64,000 nucleotides of DNA from CALBPI01 sp039033995 (GCA_039033995.1 JBCCBP010000003.1:98149-162148); one strand, 5' to 3'; positions 34,851-44,060 are shown, counted from the first letter of the stretch. Notes: generated by a model not told the origin, from the sequence alone. Made by a program: numbers and translations.

Positions 34851-35960
34851 TTACGGATAAGGCACTCGACCGATCTTGTTGTCGCTGACGCTTGAGACAT
34901 ACAGGTATCCGTCACCGGGCGCGATGCCCCCCGTCGTCGTAATCAAAAAGCCGTCCGGGTCTTGCCAGGTTTGCAGGACTCGACCGTCTTCCGTGAACTG
35001 CATGACGAAGCTGTAGTGCACCGGTGCAGGCTTTAGGGCGGCCGGCAATCTGGATATTACCTTGCGAACAAAAGGACGATCCGCAAGATCGTCGAGGACC
35101 GGCACGCGCGGTGCTGCCAAACCCAAAAAGTACGTGGCTGTCCCGTCGCTCAGGTCCGGGCCACGGTTTATGTTGTCGGGAAACCCGGGCAGGTTGTCCA
35201 GTACAGTGGAGCGCGTGTCGCGCCGTTGATCCCGCAAAGCAATCTTGTGCACACGGTATCGACCTGTTTCGGCGACCAGCAGTGATTCGCCATCGGCGGT
35301 CAGTGCCACGCCATTCGCGAAGCTCAGATCTGTAGCCACGACGGTCGTTGTTTCGTCCGTCGGGTCATAGGCTAGTACCCGTCCGGTTGCCGACTGTTCG
35401 AGAATATCGAGCTCGCTTGCGGCCAGCGGTGAGCCGATGGCTTCGGCACCGAATCGCAATGAGGCGTCCGAAAAATAGATGATCCCGTCCGGCGCGATAT
35501 CGAGGTCATCAGTGAACTGCAGTGGCACACCGTCATGGCTGTCGGCGAGGGTAGTGACGTCGCCGTCGGGCGAAATCGATAGCAAGCCGCGATGCGCATC
35601 GGCGACGATCAGCGTCCCGTCCGCCTGGCGTTCCATTCCCAGTGGATGTCCACCGGTTTGTGCGAAGACCTCAATGTCGCCTGACTCTGGATCGATCTTG
35701 AGAATCGCGCCTTGCGCTGACGATGCGAAAAGCGTGACACGCTCACCCTCACGCGCGGCTACGATATCTTCCGGTCCACTAAACGCGCCGAGCGAGAGGG
35801 TATCTGCGTTGGATAGTCGTGAATTGACGGCAAACTGGCCGGTGAACCCCGCATCGGCTGTCGTAGTCCAGGCGACGGGCGCTACGTTGGTTGGCCAGAG
35901 CAACAAGTAGCCCGCTGCTAGCACCAGGAAACAACAAACACTCTGCGCGATGCGCTTCAC
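34851..35960 (-). CDS. SMP-30/strictosidine synthase-like beta-propeller protein
   Basis: About 369 residues from a GTG. A single N-terminal hydrophobic helix (SVCCFLVLAAGYLLLW) would anchor it in the inner membrane, or act as an uncleaved signal. The body shows propeller repeats, with LQFTDDLDIAPDGIIYFSDAS and GFPDNINRGPDLSDGTATYFLGLAAPR matching the strictosidine-synthase/APMAP branch of SMP-30/gluconolactonase-like proteins. Such proteins are lactonases or esterases that need a divalent metal. The substrate is unknown. Confidence 0.83.
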   Translation of the reverse strand: MKRIAQSVCCFLVLAAGYLLLWPTNVAPVAWTTTADAGFTGQFAVNSRLSNADTLSLGAFSGPEDIVAAREGERVTLFASSAQGAILKIDPESGDIEVFAQTGGHPLGMERQADGTLIVADAHRGLLSISPDGDVTTLADSHDGVPLQFTDDLDIAPDGIIYFSDASLRFGAEAIGSPLAASELDILEQSATGRVLAYDPTDETTTVVATDLSFANGVALTADGESLLVAETGRYRVHKIALRDQRRDTRSTVLDNLPGFPDNINRGPDLSDGTATYFLGLAAPRVPVLDDLADRPFVRKVISRLPAALKPAPVHYSFVMQFTEDGRVLQTWQDPDGFLITTTGGIAPGDGYLYVSSVSDNKIGRVPYP

Positions 35961-36056
35961 GGGTTTGCGCTCACAACCGGTTCAACGTCGCAGCACCTAG
36001 GTCCGAGCCGATCTGATCGACGAGTGAGAGTGGCTGCTCACCCATCGAGATCATGG

Positions 36057-36365
36057 TCACTGATGATGGTGGTGACTGTCCCCGGCCGACGCCACCATGT
36101 GGTGGTGTTCGTGCTCGCTTTCATGCCCATCATTACCATGGTGATGCTCGTGCTCGTTGGCATGGCCATCGTTGCCGTGGTGATGTTCGTGCTCGTTGGC
36201 GTGTCCATCATTGCCGTGATGGTGCTCGTGTTCGTTCGCATGGCCGTCCTGACCGTGGTGATGGTCGTGCTCATTAACGTGCAAGTCTGGGGTCGGCGTC
36301 GCGCACCCGGTAACGCCGACAGCCATCGCTCCGATCGCACAAGCCAACAGTACTTTCATCTTCAT
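36057..36365 (-). CDS. His-rich metal-binding lipoprotein with 13-residue repeats
   Basis: About 102 residues. A lipoprotein signal ends VTGC (Cys21). The mature protein is nearly all repeats of HANEHEHHHGNDG: four complete 13-residue copies, then a partial copy, then SHHHHQ. About 29 residues are His, so it should bind several Zn2+, Ni2+ or Co2+ ions. Two tandem 20-base elements upstream resemble the Zur-type box of the neighbouring COG0523 gene. It is likely a periplasmic zinc store or zinc-capture protein, anchored by lipid. The repeats are also long antisense open frames, which are not genes. Confidence 0.87.
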   Translation of the reverse strand: MKMKVLLACAIGAMAVGVTGCATPTPDLHVNEHDHHHGQDGHANEHEHHHGNDGHANEHEHHHGNDGHANEHEHHHGNDGHESEHEHHHMVASAGDSHHHHQ

Positions 36366-36424
36366 AGTGGTCTACCACGTCCGGTTGATTTGTGCGGACA
36401 GTAGACTCGTCATGGGGTGGTGTC

Positions 36425-36468
36425 AACGTTACAACGTACGGTTTCAAAAACGTTACAACATACGGTTT
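36425..36468. promoter_or_regulatory. Tandem 20-base repeat upstream of the His-rich lipoprotein
   Basis: AACGTTACAACGTACGGTTT (36425-36444) and AACGTTACAACATACGGTTT (36449-36468) differ by one base and lie 4 bases apart. They resemble the Zur-type box at 38516 (11 of 17 positions match for the second copy). They lie 60-103 bases upstream of the His-rich lipoprotein start. They probably bind a metal regulator as two dimers. Confidence 0.55.
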
Positions 36469-36591
36469 TGACAGCGTTTTTTGCCCCGTTGGTGGCTCTG
36501 GGAACCGAAAAGGTTGGCGCGATAGGCACCATCTTCTATCGTGCCATTGCATCAACAAAATGCCAGTAAGGCCAGTCGCGCGCCCCGGTTG

Positions 36592-37278
36592 CTAGGTGGC
36601 AATGTCCAGTGAAAGAAAAAGGCGCCGCTCTCCGTTCCTAACTGCTGGCGAACGATGCACCAGGCCCGCGCCCTCATTTTGCGGCCATTCCTCACCTTTC
36701 AAAATGGCGACCTGGCCACACGCCAGAGTCTGAATATCGTCCTCACTCTGATACAACCCAGCCGACCTATCACAGCGATCGGGACGACCGACGCCCAGAT
36801 GCGATCGGTCCACACTGCGATGCTGCAGCCACTCCGTGGCGAGGCCGTGATAAGTGGTCACCATGCGACACTGGATACGGTCGACATGAAACCGCGGGCA
36901 CATCGCTCGGTCCAGCGCGGCCAGGCGCAATCCGATGCGCTTCGCATCGAACAGATAGCTAAACATCTCAACCAACTCCGCGACATCCCGGCAGAGTGCG
37001 TTGTCTTTATCCGTGGACAGCATTTCCGCTACTGCACCTAATGCATCGTCCGGTGCCAGCGCAATCGCAATATTCGGCGGCGTCGCTTTCGTCAATGCCT
37101 CATCAACCGCCGATTGCAACTCGCTCGATATCTTCCGATGCCAGACAGCGAGCCCGACGTTTTGCTCGTAGACGTTCGCCAACACGCTTGCGTCGTCACC
37201 AAACACAGGAATTCGCTGCTTTATCGTAATCGGCGTCACATTGTCGGTGTTGGCACTGTGGCCACCGAAATTGATCAT
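36592..37278 (-). CDS. DUF1826 protein, possible metal-dependent oxygenase-like fold
   Basis: About 228 residues. The ATG at 37278 overlaps the COG0523 stop as ATGA. The C-terminal half contains CPRFHVDRIQCRMVTTYHGLATEWL and, later, LVHRSPAVRNGERRLFLSLD, the conserved blocks of DUF1826. The HVD and VHRSP spacing recalls the HxD...H metal triad of 2-oxoglutarate oxygenases, although no function is proven. Coupling to a COG0523 metallochaperone under a Zur-type box points to zinc homeostasis. Confidence 0.83.
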   Translation of the reverse strand: MINFGGHSANTDNVTPITIKQRIPVFGDDASVLANVYEQNVGLAVWHRKISSELQSAVDEALTKATPPNIAIALAPDDALGAVAEMLSTDKDNALCRDVAELVEMFSYLFDAKRIGLRLAALDRAMCPRFHVDRIQCRMVTTYHGLATEWLQHRSVDRSHLGVGRPDRCDRSAGLYQSEDDIQTLACGQVAILKGEEWPQNEGAGLVHRSPAVRNGERRLFLSLDIAT

Positions 37279-38489
37279 GCTGTCTGTCCCCATGCTGGAA
37301 ATGGATCGTTAAACGTCGCCCAATGGTCACGGCCGCGCAGCAAGTCGTCCTCGCTGAGCAAGCAAGCATCGAGTGCTTTTGTCATCGCGGTCTGGTCCAA
37401 GCCCTGACCGATAAACACCAGTTCCTGACGCATATCGCCGAAGGGTTCCTCCCACATCTTTTCGATGGCGGCGAGATACTCGGGATCTGTGGGCCAGTTG
37501 GACTTAGGCACTGCTTTCCAGAACAAGCCTGCGAAGCCATAGCGCGCCATGCCACCGGCCTGGCTCCACTGCCCGGCAAACTCAGGGCGGGTTGCCAACC
37601 AGAAATAGCCTTTAGAGCGAATCAGTTTTCCGAAGCGCTCAGTCCCGTGCAAGAAGTCATAGAATCGCTTCGGGTGAAACGGCCTGCGAGCGGTGTAGCT
37701 GAAACTGCCGATACCGTATTCTTCAGTTTCGGGCACATGTTCACCGCGCATTTCCTTGAGCCAACCCGGCGCTTGCTGTGCTTGTTCGAAATCGAATCGG
37801 CCCGTATCGAGAATGGCGTCGATGTCGACGGCGCCGTGTGCGATCGGCACGATGCGAGCGGTTGTATTCAGTGTTCGCAGTACCGCGGTCAACCGCTCAA
37901 CATCTTCAGGCGGCGCGACATCGGTTTTGCTGATTAGAATGACGTCGGCGAACTCAACTTGATCCACGAGCAGATCGGTGACGCTGCGTTCGTCTTCCTC
38001 GCCAAGCGACTCGCCAGCGTCTTGCAATGATTGCGCAACGTCGTAATCCCGCAGGAAATTGACGGCATCAACGACCGTTACCATGGTGTCTAATTTTGCG
38101 ACATCCGATAGGGATACGCCGTCTTCGTCAGCGAAGGTGAATGTCTCGGCGACAGGCAGTGGCTCAGAAATCCCCGTCGACTCAATGAGCAGATAATCAA
38201 ACCGACCATCGTCGGCCAGTCGTCGTACCTCGTCCAACAGGTCCTCACGCAATGTGCAGCAAATGCAACCATTGCTCATTTCAACGAGCTTTTCCTCGCT
38301 GCGGTTCAGCGACACTTCGTTCTTGACGATTGCCGCGTCGATATTGATCTCACTCATGTCATTGACGATCACCGCGACGCGCTTGCCTTCGCGATTGTTC
38401 AACACATGGCTCAATACCGTGGTTTTTCCAGCGCCCAGAAATCCCGATAAGACGGTCACCGGGAGTAGTGTTTCGGAGTTGGCGGTCAT
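37275..38489 (-). CDS. COG0523/CobW family zinc metallochaperone GTPase
   Basis: About 404 residues. Walker A is GFLGAGKTT (16-24). The family metal site is CICC (75-78 in SNGCICCTLRED). The CobW C-terminal domain spans about 250-400 (GIGSFSYTARRPFHPKRFYDFL). COG0523 GTPases such as ZigA/ZagA deliver zinc to client enzymes during zinc shortage. A near-perfect Zur box lies about 30 bases upstream. It starts an operon with DUF1826. The zinc role is inferred from the box; related cobalt or nickel roles exist in the family. Confidence 0.9.
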   Translation of the reverse strand: MTANSETLLPVTVLSGFLGAGKTTVLSHVLNNREGKRVAVIVNDMSEINIDAAIVKNEVSLNRSEEKLVEMSNGCICCTLREDLLDEVRRLADDGRFDYLLIESTGISEPLPVAETFTFADEDGVSLSDVAKLDTMVTVVDAVNFLRDYDVAQSLQDAGESLGEEDERSVTDLLVDQVEFADVILISKTDVAPPEDVERLTAVLRTLNTTARIVPIAHGAVDIDAILDTGRFDFEQAQQAPGWLKEMRGEHVPETEEYGIGSFSYTARRPFHPKRFYDFLHGTERFGKLIRSKGYFWLATRPEFAGQWSQAGGMARYGFAGLFWKAVPKSNWPTDPEYLAAIEKMWEEPFGDMRQELVFIGQGLDQTAMTKALDACLLSEDDLLRGRDHWATFNDPFPAWGQTA

Positions 38490-38515
38490 CAGCGGGATCT
38501 GTGCCAGTCATTAAA

Positions 38516-38532
38516 ACGTTATACTATAACAT
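38516..38532. promoter_or_regulatory. Zur-type box
   Basis: ACGTTATACTATAACAT contains the perfect palindrome GTTATA-C-TATAAC, close to the gammaproteobacterial Zur core TGTTATA-N-TATAACA. It lies 27-43 bases upstream of the COG0523 start codon, where bound Zur would block transcription. Derepression at low zinc is predicted. Confidence 0.75.
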
Positions 38533-38695
38533 TTGGAGGCGATACGACAGACGGATCAAGGCGGGCTAAGACAGACGCCTGCCACTTGCGATGGCACGAG
38601 ATCGACACGTACTGCTATCCGAGTCGCCGCATGTTCACGCTGTATGGTCGGCAAGGCTGGGGTATGCTGCCAGCAACCGGGATGGGAGTGAGACA

Positions 38696-40444
38696 ATGCG
38701 TGTAGGGATTCTCGTCGTGCTAGTTGGCTTGTCGTCGATCGCCCAGGCCGCAGGGGAGCTGGCTGCGTTCGATACCGACGGCGAGCGAGCAGCGTATTGT
38801 TTTTACGCGAATACGCTTCGCATGCAGTTTGCCGGTGCCGTGCCTGGTGGGGAAACGCAATTATCGACGGTATTGGGCGAAGCTGAGCAATGGCAGCAAA
38901 TCATCTCTGACCAGCTTGCCGGTACCAGCGATCAACGCGCGGTATTACAGCGCGCACAAACTGCGTTGACACAACGTGTGCGCACAGCGGGATCTGATCC
39001 GCGCGCGGTGTATGGCAATGTGATCGAGCCTATCGCGGCCGAATGCGATGCACTCCGGCAGAAACTACTCGCGGTCGCCGCGGCAAGAGCCAAGCCAACG
39101 GCGCCACAGCCAGCACCTGCAGCGAAACCGGCGGTGGCCAACACTCCCGTCGATGACGGCAGCGATGTATTCGCGGGTTTGGTGCGTTATCCGCTGTGGA
39201 ATGAATTCCGTTGGAATCCGCATAGTTCGGTGTACGCAAAGATTCGAGCCAGAGGCGATTTCAAACGCATCCGCAACGGTTACCAGCTGAAGTTCCAGGG
39301 CAACATTAAAACGCTTTGTGTGGGCGACCTGATGGAGTCGCACCGCAGCGAAGACGGCTATTTGCTGCATCTCAAGGTAGCGCCGGGAACCGGTGAGGGT
39401 TGTGAGCCGCGAGTCACGCGTGGGCTGTTATTTCCAATCGCGTTTGACGAGGATGCGAGTTCGCGCAGACTCATGTTGCGCCTTTACGACGACTTGGGTC
39501 GCCTGATTACCGCCACCCGTTTCGAGAGTCGTGCGTTGCAGGCGAAACAGCTGGATCAAGCAAAGTTGCGTTCACTGTTTAGTGTTGTGTCCGCAATGGA
39601 GAACAACAGCGAGGATGCCCGAAGACGCGACAAGCTCGCCAATCTGCAGGCATTGCCTGAGTATCCGCAGCTAGCACCTTTTTACAACAGCTGTAGTCAG
39701 GCGTCTGCATCCAATCCGAGTGTTGGCAATGCCGAGTACTACTGCGTGTGTATGACTTACAAATTCGGCGTGGGAGAACGTGTCCCGAGAGCCGAGCTCG
39801 CCGGCTACGCTCGTGATTTTTCGACGCTGGTGCAGCGTGCAAGCCTGTACAACGACGACAACAAGATCTACAACCGTCTAGGTGAGGTATGCCGACGTTG
39901 TAGCAACCCGGACAGAACATTGCACCCCGACTGCGATTCGCTCGATGCCGTGATGGTGTCGCCAAACACGTTTGCCGGGATGATTGGGCAATTGGAAAAA
40001 GACATCCTGCGGTTGGAAACGTCGGACTTCTACAAGGAAAATTTCTTTATCATCTATTTGCAGGCTTACTCGAACTACTGTGAGAACGAGATCGAGAATC
40101 CGATTCCGTTTGACTATGTGGTCACGGAATATACGACCGATCCGTATGCGGGCACCTTCGCTAACGAAGTGCAGCGCGATCGGACCTACGTAGAACGCAG
40201 ACATGCCCAGCGCTATAAGGCGATCTACGACAAGCATGCGAAGATGGACCCCGATAAATTCATCGGCGCGATTTCGCAAATGGCGGTGACCAGCGAGGCC
40301 GATCTGCGACGTTTGCAATCGGATGTTTCCGCTCGCGTTCGCATTGAAACAGAAAAGCGTCGTTCTGTGCAGGCGCACCTGGAAGCGGGTTGCCGGTCGG
40401 CGGCCGTGCAGCGCGTTTATCGCCGTCTCGACGAGTTGTTCTGA
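38696..40444 (+). CDS. Secreted protein of unknown function
   Basis: About 582 residues. The ATG at 38696 has GGGAG upstream and opens a signal peptide (MRVGILVVLVGLSSIAQAAG). The N-terminal part is helical (QQIISDQLAGTSDQRAVLQRAQTALTQRV), followed by an Ala/Pro linker near 135 and a second domain starting VRYPLWNEFRWNPHSSVYAKI. A Cys cluster lies near the middle of the C-terminal part (YYCVCMTYKF, CRRCSNPDRTLHPDCD). I do not recognise a family. It is divergent from the zinc operon, about 160 bases from the Zur box, so metal control is possible but unsupported. Confidence 0.7.
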   Translation: MRVGILVVLVGLSSIAQAAGELAAFDTDGERAAYCFYANTLRMQFAGAVPGGETQLSTVLGEAEQWQQIISDQLAGTSDQRAVLQRAQTALTQRVRTAGSDPRAVYGNVIEPIAAECDALRQKLLAVAAARAKPTAPQPAPAAKPAVANTPVDDGSDVFAGLVRYPLWNEFRWNPHSSVYAKIRARGDFKRIRNGYQLKFQGNIKTLCVGDLMESHRSEDGYLLHLKVAPGTGEGCEPRVTRGLLFPIAFDEDASSRRLMLRLYDDLGRLITATRFESRALQAKQLDQAKLRSLFSVVSAMENNSEDARRRDKLANLQALPEYPQLAPFYNSCSQASASNPSVGNAEYYCVCMTYKFGVGERVPRAELAGYARDFSTLVQRASLYNDDNKIYNRLGEVCRRCSNPDRTLHPDCDSLDAVMVSPNTFAGMIGQLEKDILRLETSDFYKENFFIIYLQAYSNYCENEIENPIPFDYVVTEYTTDPYAGTFANEVQRDRTYVERRHAQRYKAIYDKHAKMDPDKFIGAISQMAVTSEADLRRLQSDVSARVRIETEKRRSVQAHLEAGCRSAAVQRVYRRLDELF

Positions 40445-40567
40445 GTCCTACGTTGGGGGGCGAGGCGTCAGCGCTTCGATTGTCCGGTTGGCATTGTTCT
40501 GATTTGGTAACAACACGGCATGTTACGCGTCCAACTCCAGACGATCCGATCAAAAATGGAGCAGGAC

Positions 40568-41545
40568 ATGCGAGCAGAGGTGACAGATAACTCACGCCAG
40601 TACGCGGCCGTTTGGTGGCGGAGTCTAATCACAGCGCTGGTCCTGGGCGCTATGCACAACGCCGCAGCGACCCTGTCGATCGTAGCCTGCGAGCGCGACA
40701 CTGGCGTCTGCGGTGTGGCTGTCGCGACGCACAATCTGGCGGTCGGGAGCAGCGTTCCTTTCGCCAAGTACGCCGTCGGTGCTGGCGTTTCTCAGTTCGA
40801 AACCAATCCTTGCCATAAAGACACGTTGCTGCGCTTGTTACCATTCAGCGATGACCTTGACGCGTCGATTGAGCAAGCTCTGGCCGCCGAGGAGCAATGC
40901 CCCGACGGGATGGACGCGTCTTATCGCCAGATTGCCGTTGTGTCGGCCAACGGCATTGCTGCTGCGCACACCGGCACGTGCGCTGGTGCGTTTGCCGGTC
41001 ATCGTACAGCGCCCTTTGTATCTGTTCAGGGCAATGGATTGCAGGGTGATTCGGTGCTGACCGCCATGCTCTCCGCGTACCAATCCAGTAGCGGCCCGCT
41101 GGCCGAGCGATTACTGGCGGGTTTGGTCGCCGGACACGACGCTGGTGGACAATCGATCGGCGTATCGTCGGCCGCGTTGCTAGTGACAACCCAAGAAGGC
41201 TGGCCGGTCGATATCGATCTCCGGGTCGACTTTGCCCCCGTAAGTGCAGTAAGTGATCTTGTTGCCCTGTACGATCGCAACCTCGCCCGACAGTTACTAT
41301 TTCGTGCGGCGCGCGAAGACGACGCGGAACACGCGACTGCATTGGTAGCGCGCGCCGTCAAGCTGGCGCCTGACTGGGATCGAATCGCACTGCGTGCGGC
41401 CAGGTTGTCACGCAAGTTGGATAACGCGGCACTAACCAATGAGTATGCTTGCAGATTCAACGCCTTGAATTCCATTTGGGCGCAACGATTGACGGCTGAA
41501 TTCGATTTCTCAACGTGCATTGCCACTGGCGTCCAGCAGCCTTGA
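40568..41545 (+). CDS. DUF1028 family Ntn-hydrolase-like protein
   Basis: About 325 residues. The ATG at 40568 has GGAG six bases upstream. After a hydrophobic leader (SLITALVLGAMHNAAA) comes ATLSIVACERDTGVCGVAVATHNLAVGSSVPFAKYAVGAGVSQ, the DUF1028 signature, then HTGTCAGAFAG and GNGLQGDSVL. DUF1028 proteins have an N-terminal-nucleophile hydrolase-like fold; some are linked to flagellin-related or peptidase-like roles, but the reaction is unproven. The leader suggests export. The C-terminal 90 residues are helical. Confidence 0.83.
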   Translation: MRAEVTDNSRQYAAVWWRSLITALVLGAMHNAAATLSIVACERDTGVCGVAVATHNLAVGSSVPFAKYAVGAGVSQFETNPCHKDTLLRLLPFSDDLDASIEQALAAEEQCPDGMDASYRQIAVVSANGIAAAHTGTCAGAFAGHRTAPFVSVQGNGLQGDSVLTAMLSAYQSSSGPLAERLLAGLVAGHDAGGQSIGVSSAALLVTTQEGWPVDIDLRVDFAPVSAVSDLVALYDRNLARQLLFRAAREDDAEHATALVARAVKLAPDWDRIALRAARLSRKLDNAALTNEYACRFNALNSIWAQRLTAEFDFSTCIATGVQQP

Positions 41546-41552
41546 TTCAGAG

Positions 41553-42176
41553 CTAGTCATCCGCAAGGTACATGGCAAGGATGCCGTGCGCGGTCGCGTG
41601 CAGGATGCGCTCTACATCGAAGTCGGGTAGTTCGAGCAGCATTTCTATCGCGGCGTAACCGAGCTCTACACCGAGCCGCGCCCGCCTGAAAACTTCTTCG
41701 TCCGATAATGCCGGTTTGGCGGCGGCAATGGCCGGTGCGCTGGCCAACGCCATGGCGTTGTGCGATTCGAGTCTTATGTGTTGCAAGTCGTTGGTCGTGC
41801 GCAGCGCCAGCAACAATGCATGCGCACCATGAAAGCGAACGGTTACCTCATACGTCGCACGCAGCGTGGCGATGATCTGCCCGAAATAGTCATCGTGCCG
41901 TACAGCATCCGTGGCCGCCTCGAGTTCCCGGTTTTGCACGGCCATCAAACGTTGCCCGAGCGTAAGCAGCAGTTGTTGTTTGTTCTTGAAGTATCGGTAA
42001 AAGGTTGGCGGCGTCGCGTTAGCGGCTGTGACAACCGCGTTAGAGTTCAGCGCATACAAACCCTGGGAGGCCAAAATATCCTGGGCGGCAGCCAACAAAG
42101 CCTCGTAAGTGGCTTTAGCGCGCTGCTGCTTGGGCTCTACAACCGACGTACCCGAGTTATTGGGATCACTGATCAT
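41553..42176 (-). CDS. TetR family transcriptional regulator
   Basis: About 207 residues. The N-terminal HTH is AKATYEALLAAAQDILASQGLYALNSNAVVTAANATPPTFYRYFKNKQQLLLTLGQR, a normal TetR DNA-binding domain. The rest is the helical ligand/dimer domain. It converges on the DUF1028 gene with 7 bases between the stops. No obvious divergent target gene or operator can be named; the neighbour upstream on the same strand encodes a beta-helix protein. Confidence 0.9.
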   Translation of the reverse strand: MISDPNNSGTSVVEPKQQRAKATYEALLAAAQDILASQGLYALNSNAVVTAANATPPTFYRYFKNKQQLLLTLGQRLMAVQNRELEAATDAVRHDDYFGQIIATLRATYEVTVRFHGAHALLLALRTTNDLQHIRLESHNAMALASAPAIAAAKPALSDEEVFRRARLGVELGYAAIEMLLELPDFDVERILHATAHGILAMYLADD

Positions 42177-42301
42177 GGTGCTAACTTAACATCGAGCCAA
42201 TGCCGCTGTACCGCGGCTCGGTGTAGATTGGCTCGCAGGTGGCTGGTAGTCGCGACGCTCCGGTCTTCGTCGGCGGTAGCTCGCAGCAAATGTCGCCAGC
42301 A

Positions 42302-43630
42302 CTAGTCCGTTTCCAGATTCTCTGGTGGCATTGGCGCGACGGAAGCCACAGCGTCTTTAAAGCCTGCTGCGATCTCCCAGCCGGGATTACCGTCGCCGTC
42401 AAACCGGTAGGCGCCGGCATCTGCGCGGCCAGCGCGCGGTGTACCGTTGAAGTCGGTGCCGACGACATACGACGTATCGCCGCCATTAACCAATGCGCTA
42501 CCAACCGATGGGAATACGTCGACCGGCGGTGCTCCGTCATAGTTGCCGGCGACCGTATCGGCTGTCAGACCGTTACCGTTGGTGTACCCACCGTTGCCAC
42601 CGGACATGCCACCCGCGCCGACATTACCGGCAACCGTAACTTCGTTCAGGCTGCCACTGATCAGTCGTATGGCAGTCCCCTGTGTGTAGATCGCATTGTT
42701 AGCGATCAAAACCGGCCCAATGACGTTGCGCACTGCGACGCCGGAGCCCGTGTTGACGACCGTGTTGTACACGAACTCGATGTTGGATGGGCGCCCGGAT
42801 TGGTGAGACTGAAAGGCCACATTGCCAAGAATGATGTTGTTACGAATAACGGCATCCGCTGCAACTTGCATCGTGTTGTCAGACGAATTCCAAACCACGT
42901 TGCCTTCGATCACATTCTGCGCACCGTTGCCGACGGTGCTGTAGGTGATGATGCCCGGATATCCGGTATCGTGAATCACATTGTTGCGAATGACGTTGCC
43001 AAAACTACCTTCCTTGAGCTCGATACCATCGCCCTGCGATACGCTGCTGCGATTGGTGTGATGAATGTAGTTGGACTCGATGACACTGTTGGCCACACGG
43101 CAATTGTCGTTGTTGCAGCCAAGATACATGCCCTCGCCAGTGCCATTCGTATGATGGATGTGATTGCGGCGAATCATCAGTCCCTCATAGGTGCCGCCGG
43201 CATTGGCTGAAATCGCAACGTCGCCGGTTTCGTAGATTTCGCAATCTTCGATCGTCACGTAGTCAGAGTTCATCAGGCGAATGCCATGTGAGCCCCCGGT
43301 AAATGTGATCCCACGAATGGTCAGGTAGGTCGATAGATTGATCTCGACAACATTGTGGTTCGTTGTCGCCTGCGTGATCACGGGTGTTTCGCCGGCTTTG
43401 GCTCGTACGACGATCGGCTGCGTGACCGTGCCATTGGCAGACAGCGTCACGTTTTCATTAAATGCGTAGGTGCCGCCACGCAAGACCAGTTCCTCGCCGG
43501 GGGTGAGTGCGGCAACCGCTGCTTCCAGGTCGTCGCTCGGCCCGATTTCTACGGCGAATGAGACGGTGCTTGCTAATAGCGAAACCATCGGCGCGAGAAC
43601 TCGCCAGCGCCATTTCAGAGTCGTGTCCAT
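42302..43630 (-). CDS. Secreted right-handed parallel beta-helix protein
   Basis: About 442 residues with a signal peptide (VLAPMVSLLASTVSFAVEIG). The mature chain is a run of beta-helix coils with repeated N-x-I and NxxI/NxVI turns (NVVEINLSTYLTIRGITFTGGSHGIRLMNSDYVTIEDCEIYETGD, here split in reading). It is similar in layout to pectate lyase-like and PL6-type polysaccharide lyases. Basic residues occur (EGMYLG, HIHHTN), but no catalytic set is certain. It may degrade or bind an extracellular polysaccharide. Confidence 0.83.
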   Translation of the reverse strand: MDTTLKWRWRVLAPMVSLLASTVSFAVEIGPSDDLEAAVAALTPGEELVLRGGTYAFNENVTLSANGTVTQPIVVRAKAGETPVITQATTNHNVVEINLSTYLTIRGITFTGGSHGIRLMNSDYVTIEDCEIYETGDVAISANAGGTYEGLMIRRNHIHHTNGTGEGMYLGCNNDNCRVANSVIESNYIHHTNRSSVSQGDGIELKEGSFGNVIRNNVIHDTGYPGIITYSTVGNGAQNVIEGNVVWNSSDNTMQVAADAVIRNNIILGNVAFQSHQSGRPSNIEFVYNTVVNTGSGVAVRNVIGPVLIANNAIYTQGTAIRLISGSLNEVTVAGNVGAGGMSGGNGGYTNGNGLTADTVAGNYDGAPPVDVFPSVGSALVNGGDTSYVVGTDFNGTPRAGRADAGAYRFDGDGNPGWEIAAGFKDAVASVAPMPPENLETD

Positions 43631-43754
43631 GATCGTACTCGTCTGCTCAAGACGCTTCGATTGTACTGCAAACAGCGCGTCGCAATGTTGACATAACGGC
43701 GCTTGGGTGTCGGCTCCTGGCGACGCTAGCGGTGCTAACTGACCCTGGAAAATA

Positions 43755-44060
43755 CTAAAAAATTCCGGCGATCAAGTTGCCGAGCAACAAGCTACCCAAC
43801 ACCGTGACACCCCATGACACAACGACCAACAAGACGAGGTCTGGCCACACTTCGGCGCGCGTGAATTGTTTGAGCAGTATGAACAACACGACGAACGACA
43901 GCGCCCAGCCGAAACCCGGCACTAGCCCAGCCAATGCCGCACCCAGAGCGGTAAGTACGGCAGCGTTGCCGGCAATCGGTGTCACCGTGATTCGGCCAGC
44001 CACCCAAAGAGCACCGCCGGTGAGCAGAGCATTGATGGCGAAGATCAGCAGTGTTTCCAT
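43755..44060 (-). CDS. Small integral membrane protein
   Basis: About 101 residues with three hydrophobic segments (LLIFAINALLTGGALWVAG, AALAGLVPGFGWALSFVVLFILL and LVLLVVVSWGVTVLGSLLLGNLI). The layout resembles small inner-membrane proteins of the phage-holin-superfamily/DUF type, but I cannot name the family. It is divergent from the interrupted lipoprotein gene with 78 bases between starts. Function unknown. Confidence 0.72.
   Translation of the reverse strand: METLLIFAINALLTGGALWVAGRITVTPIAGNAAVLTALGAALAGLVPGFGWALSFVVLFILLKQFTRAEVWPDLVLLVVVSWGVTVLGSLLLGNLIAGIF

Noticed and set aside
36038..36404. Long open frames on both strands across the His-rich region
   Set aside because: The repetitive codons keep other frames open; only the minus-strand frame has a lipoprotein signal and metal-binding sequence.
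42239..43210. A 323-codon plus-strand open frame
   Set aside because: It lies antisense to the beta-helix gene, whose coils and signal peptide are clear; the product has no recognisable domain.
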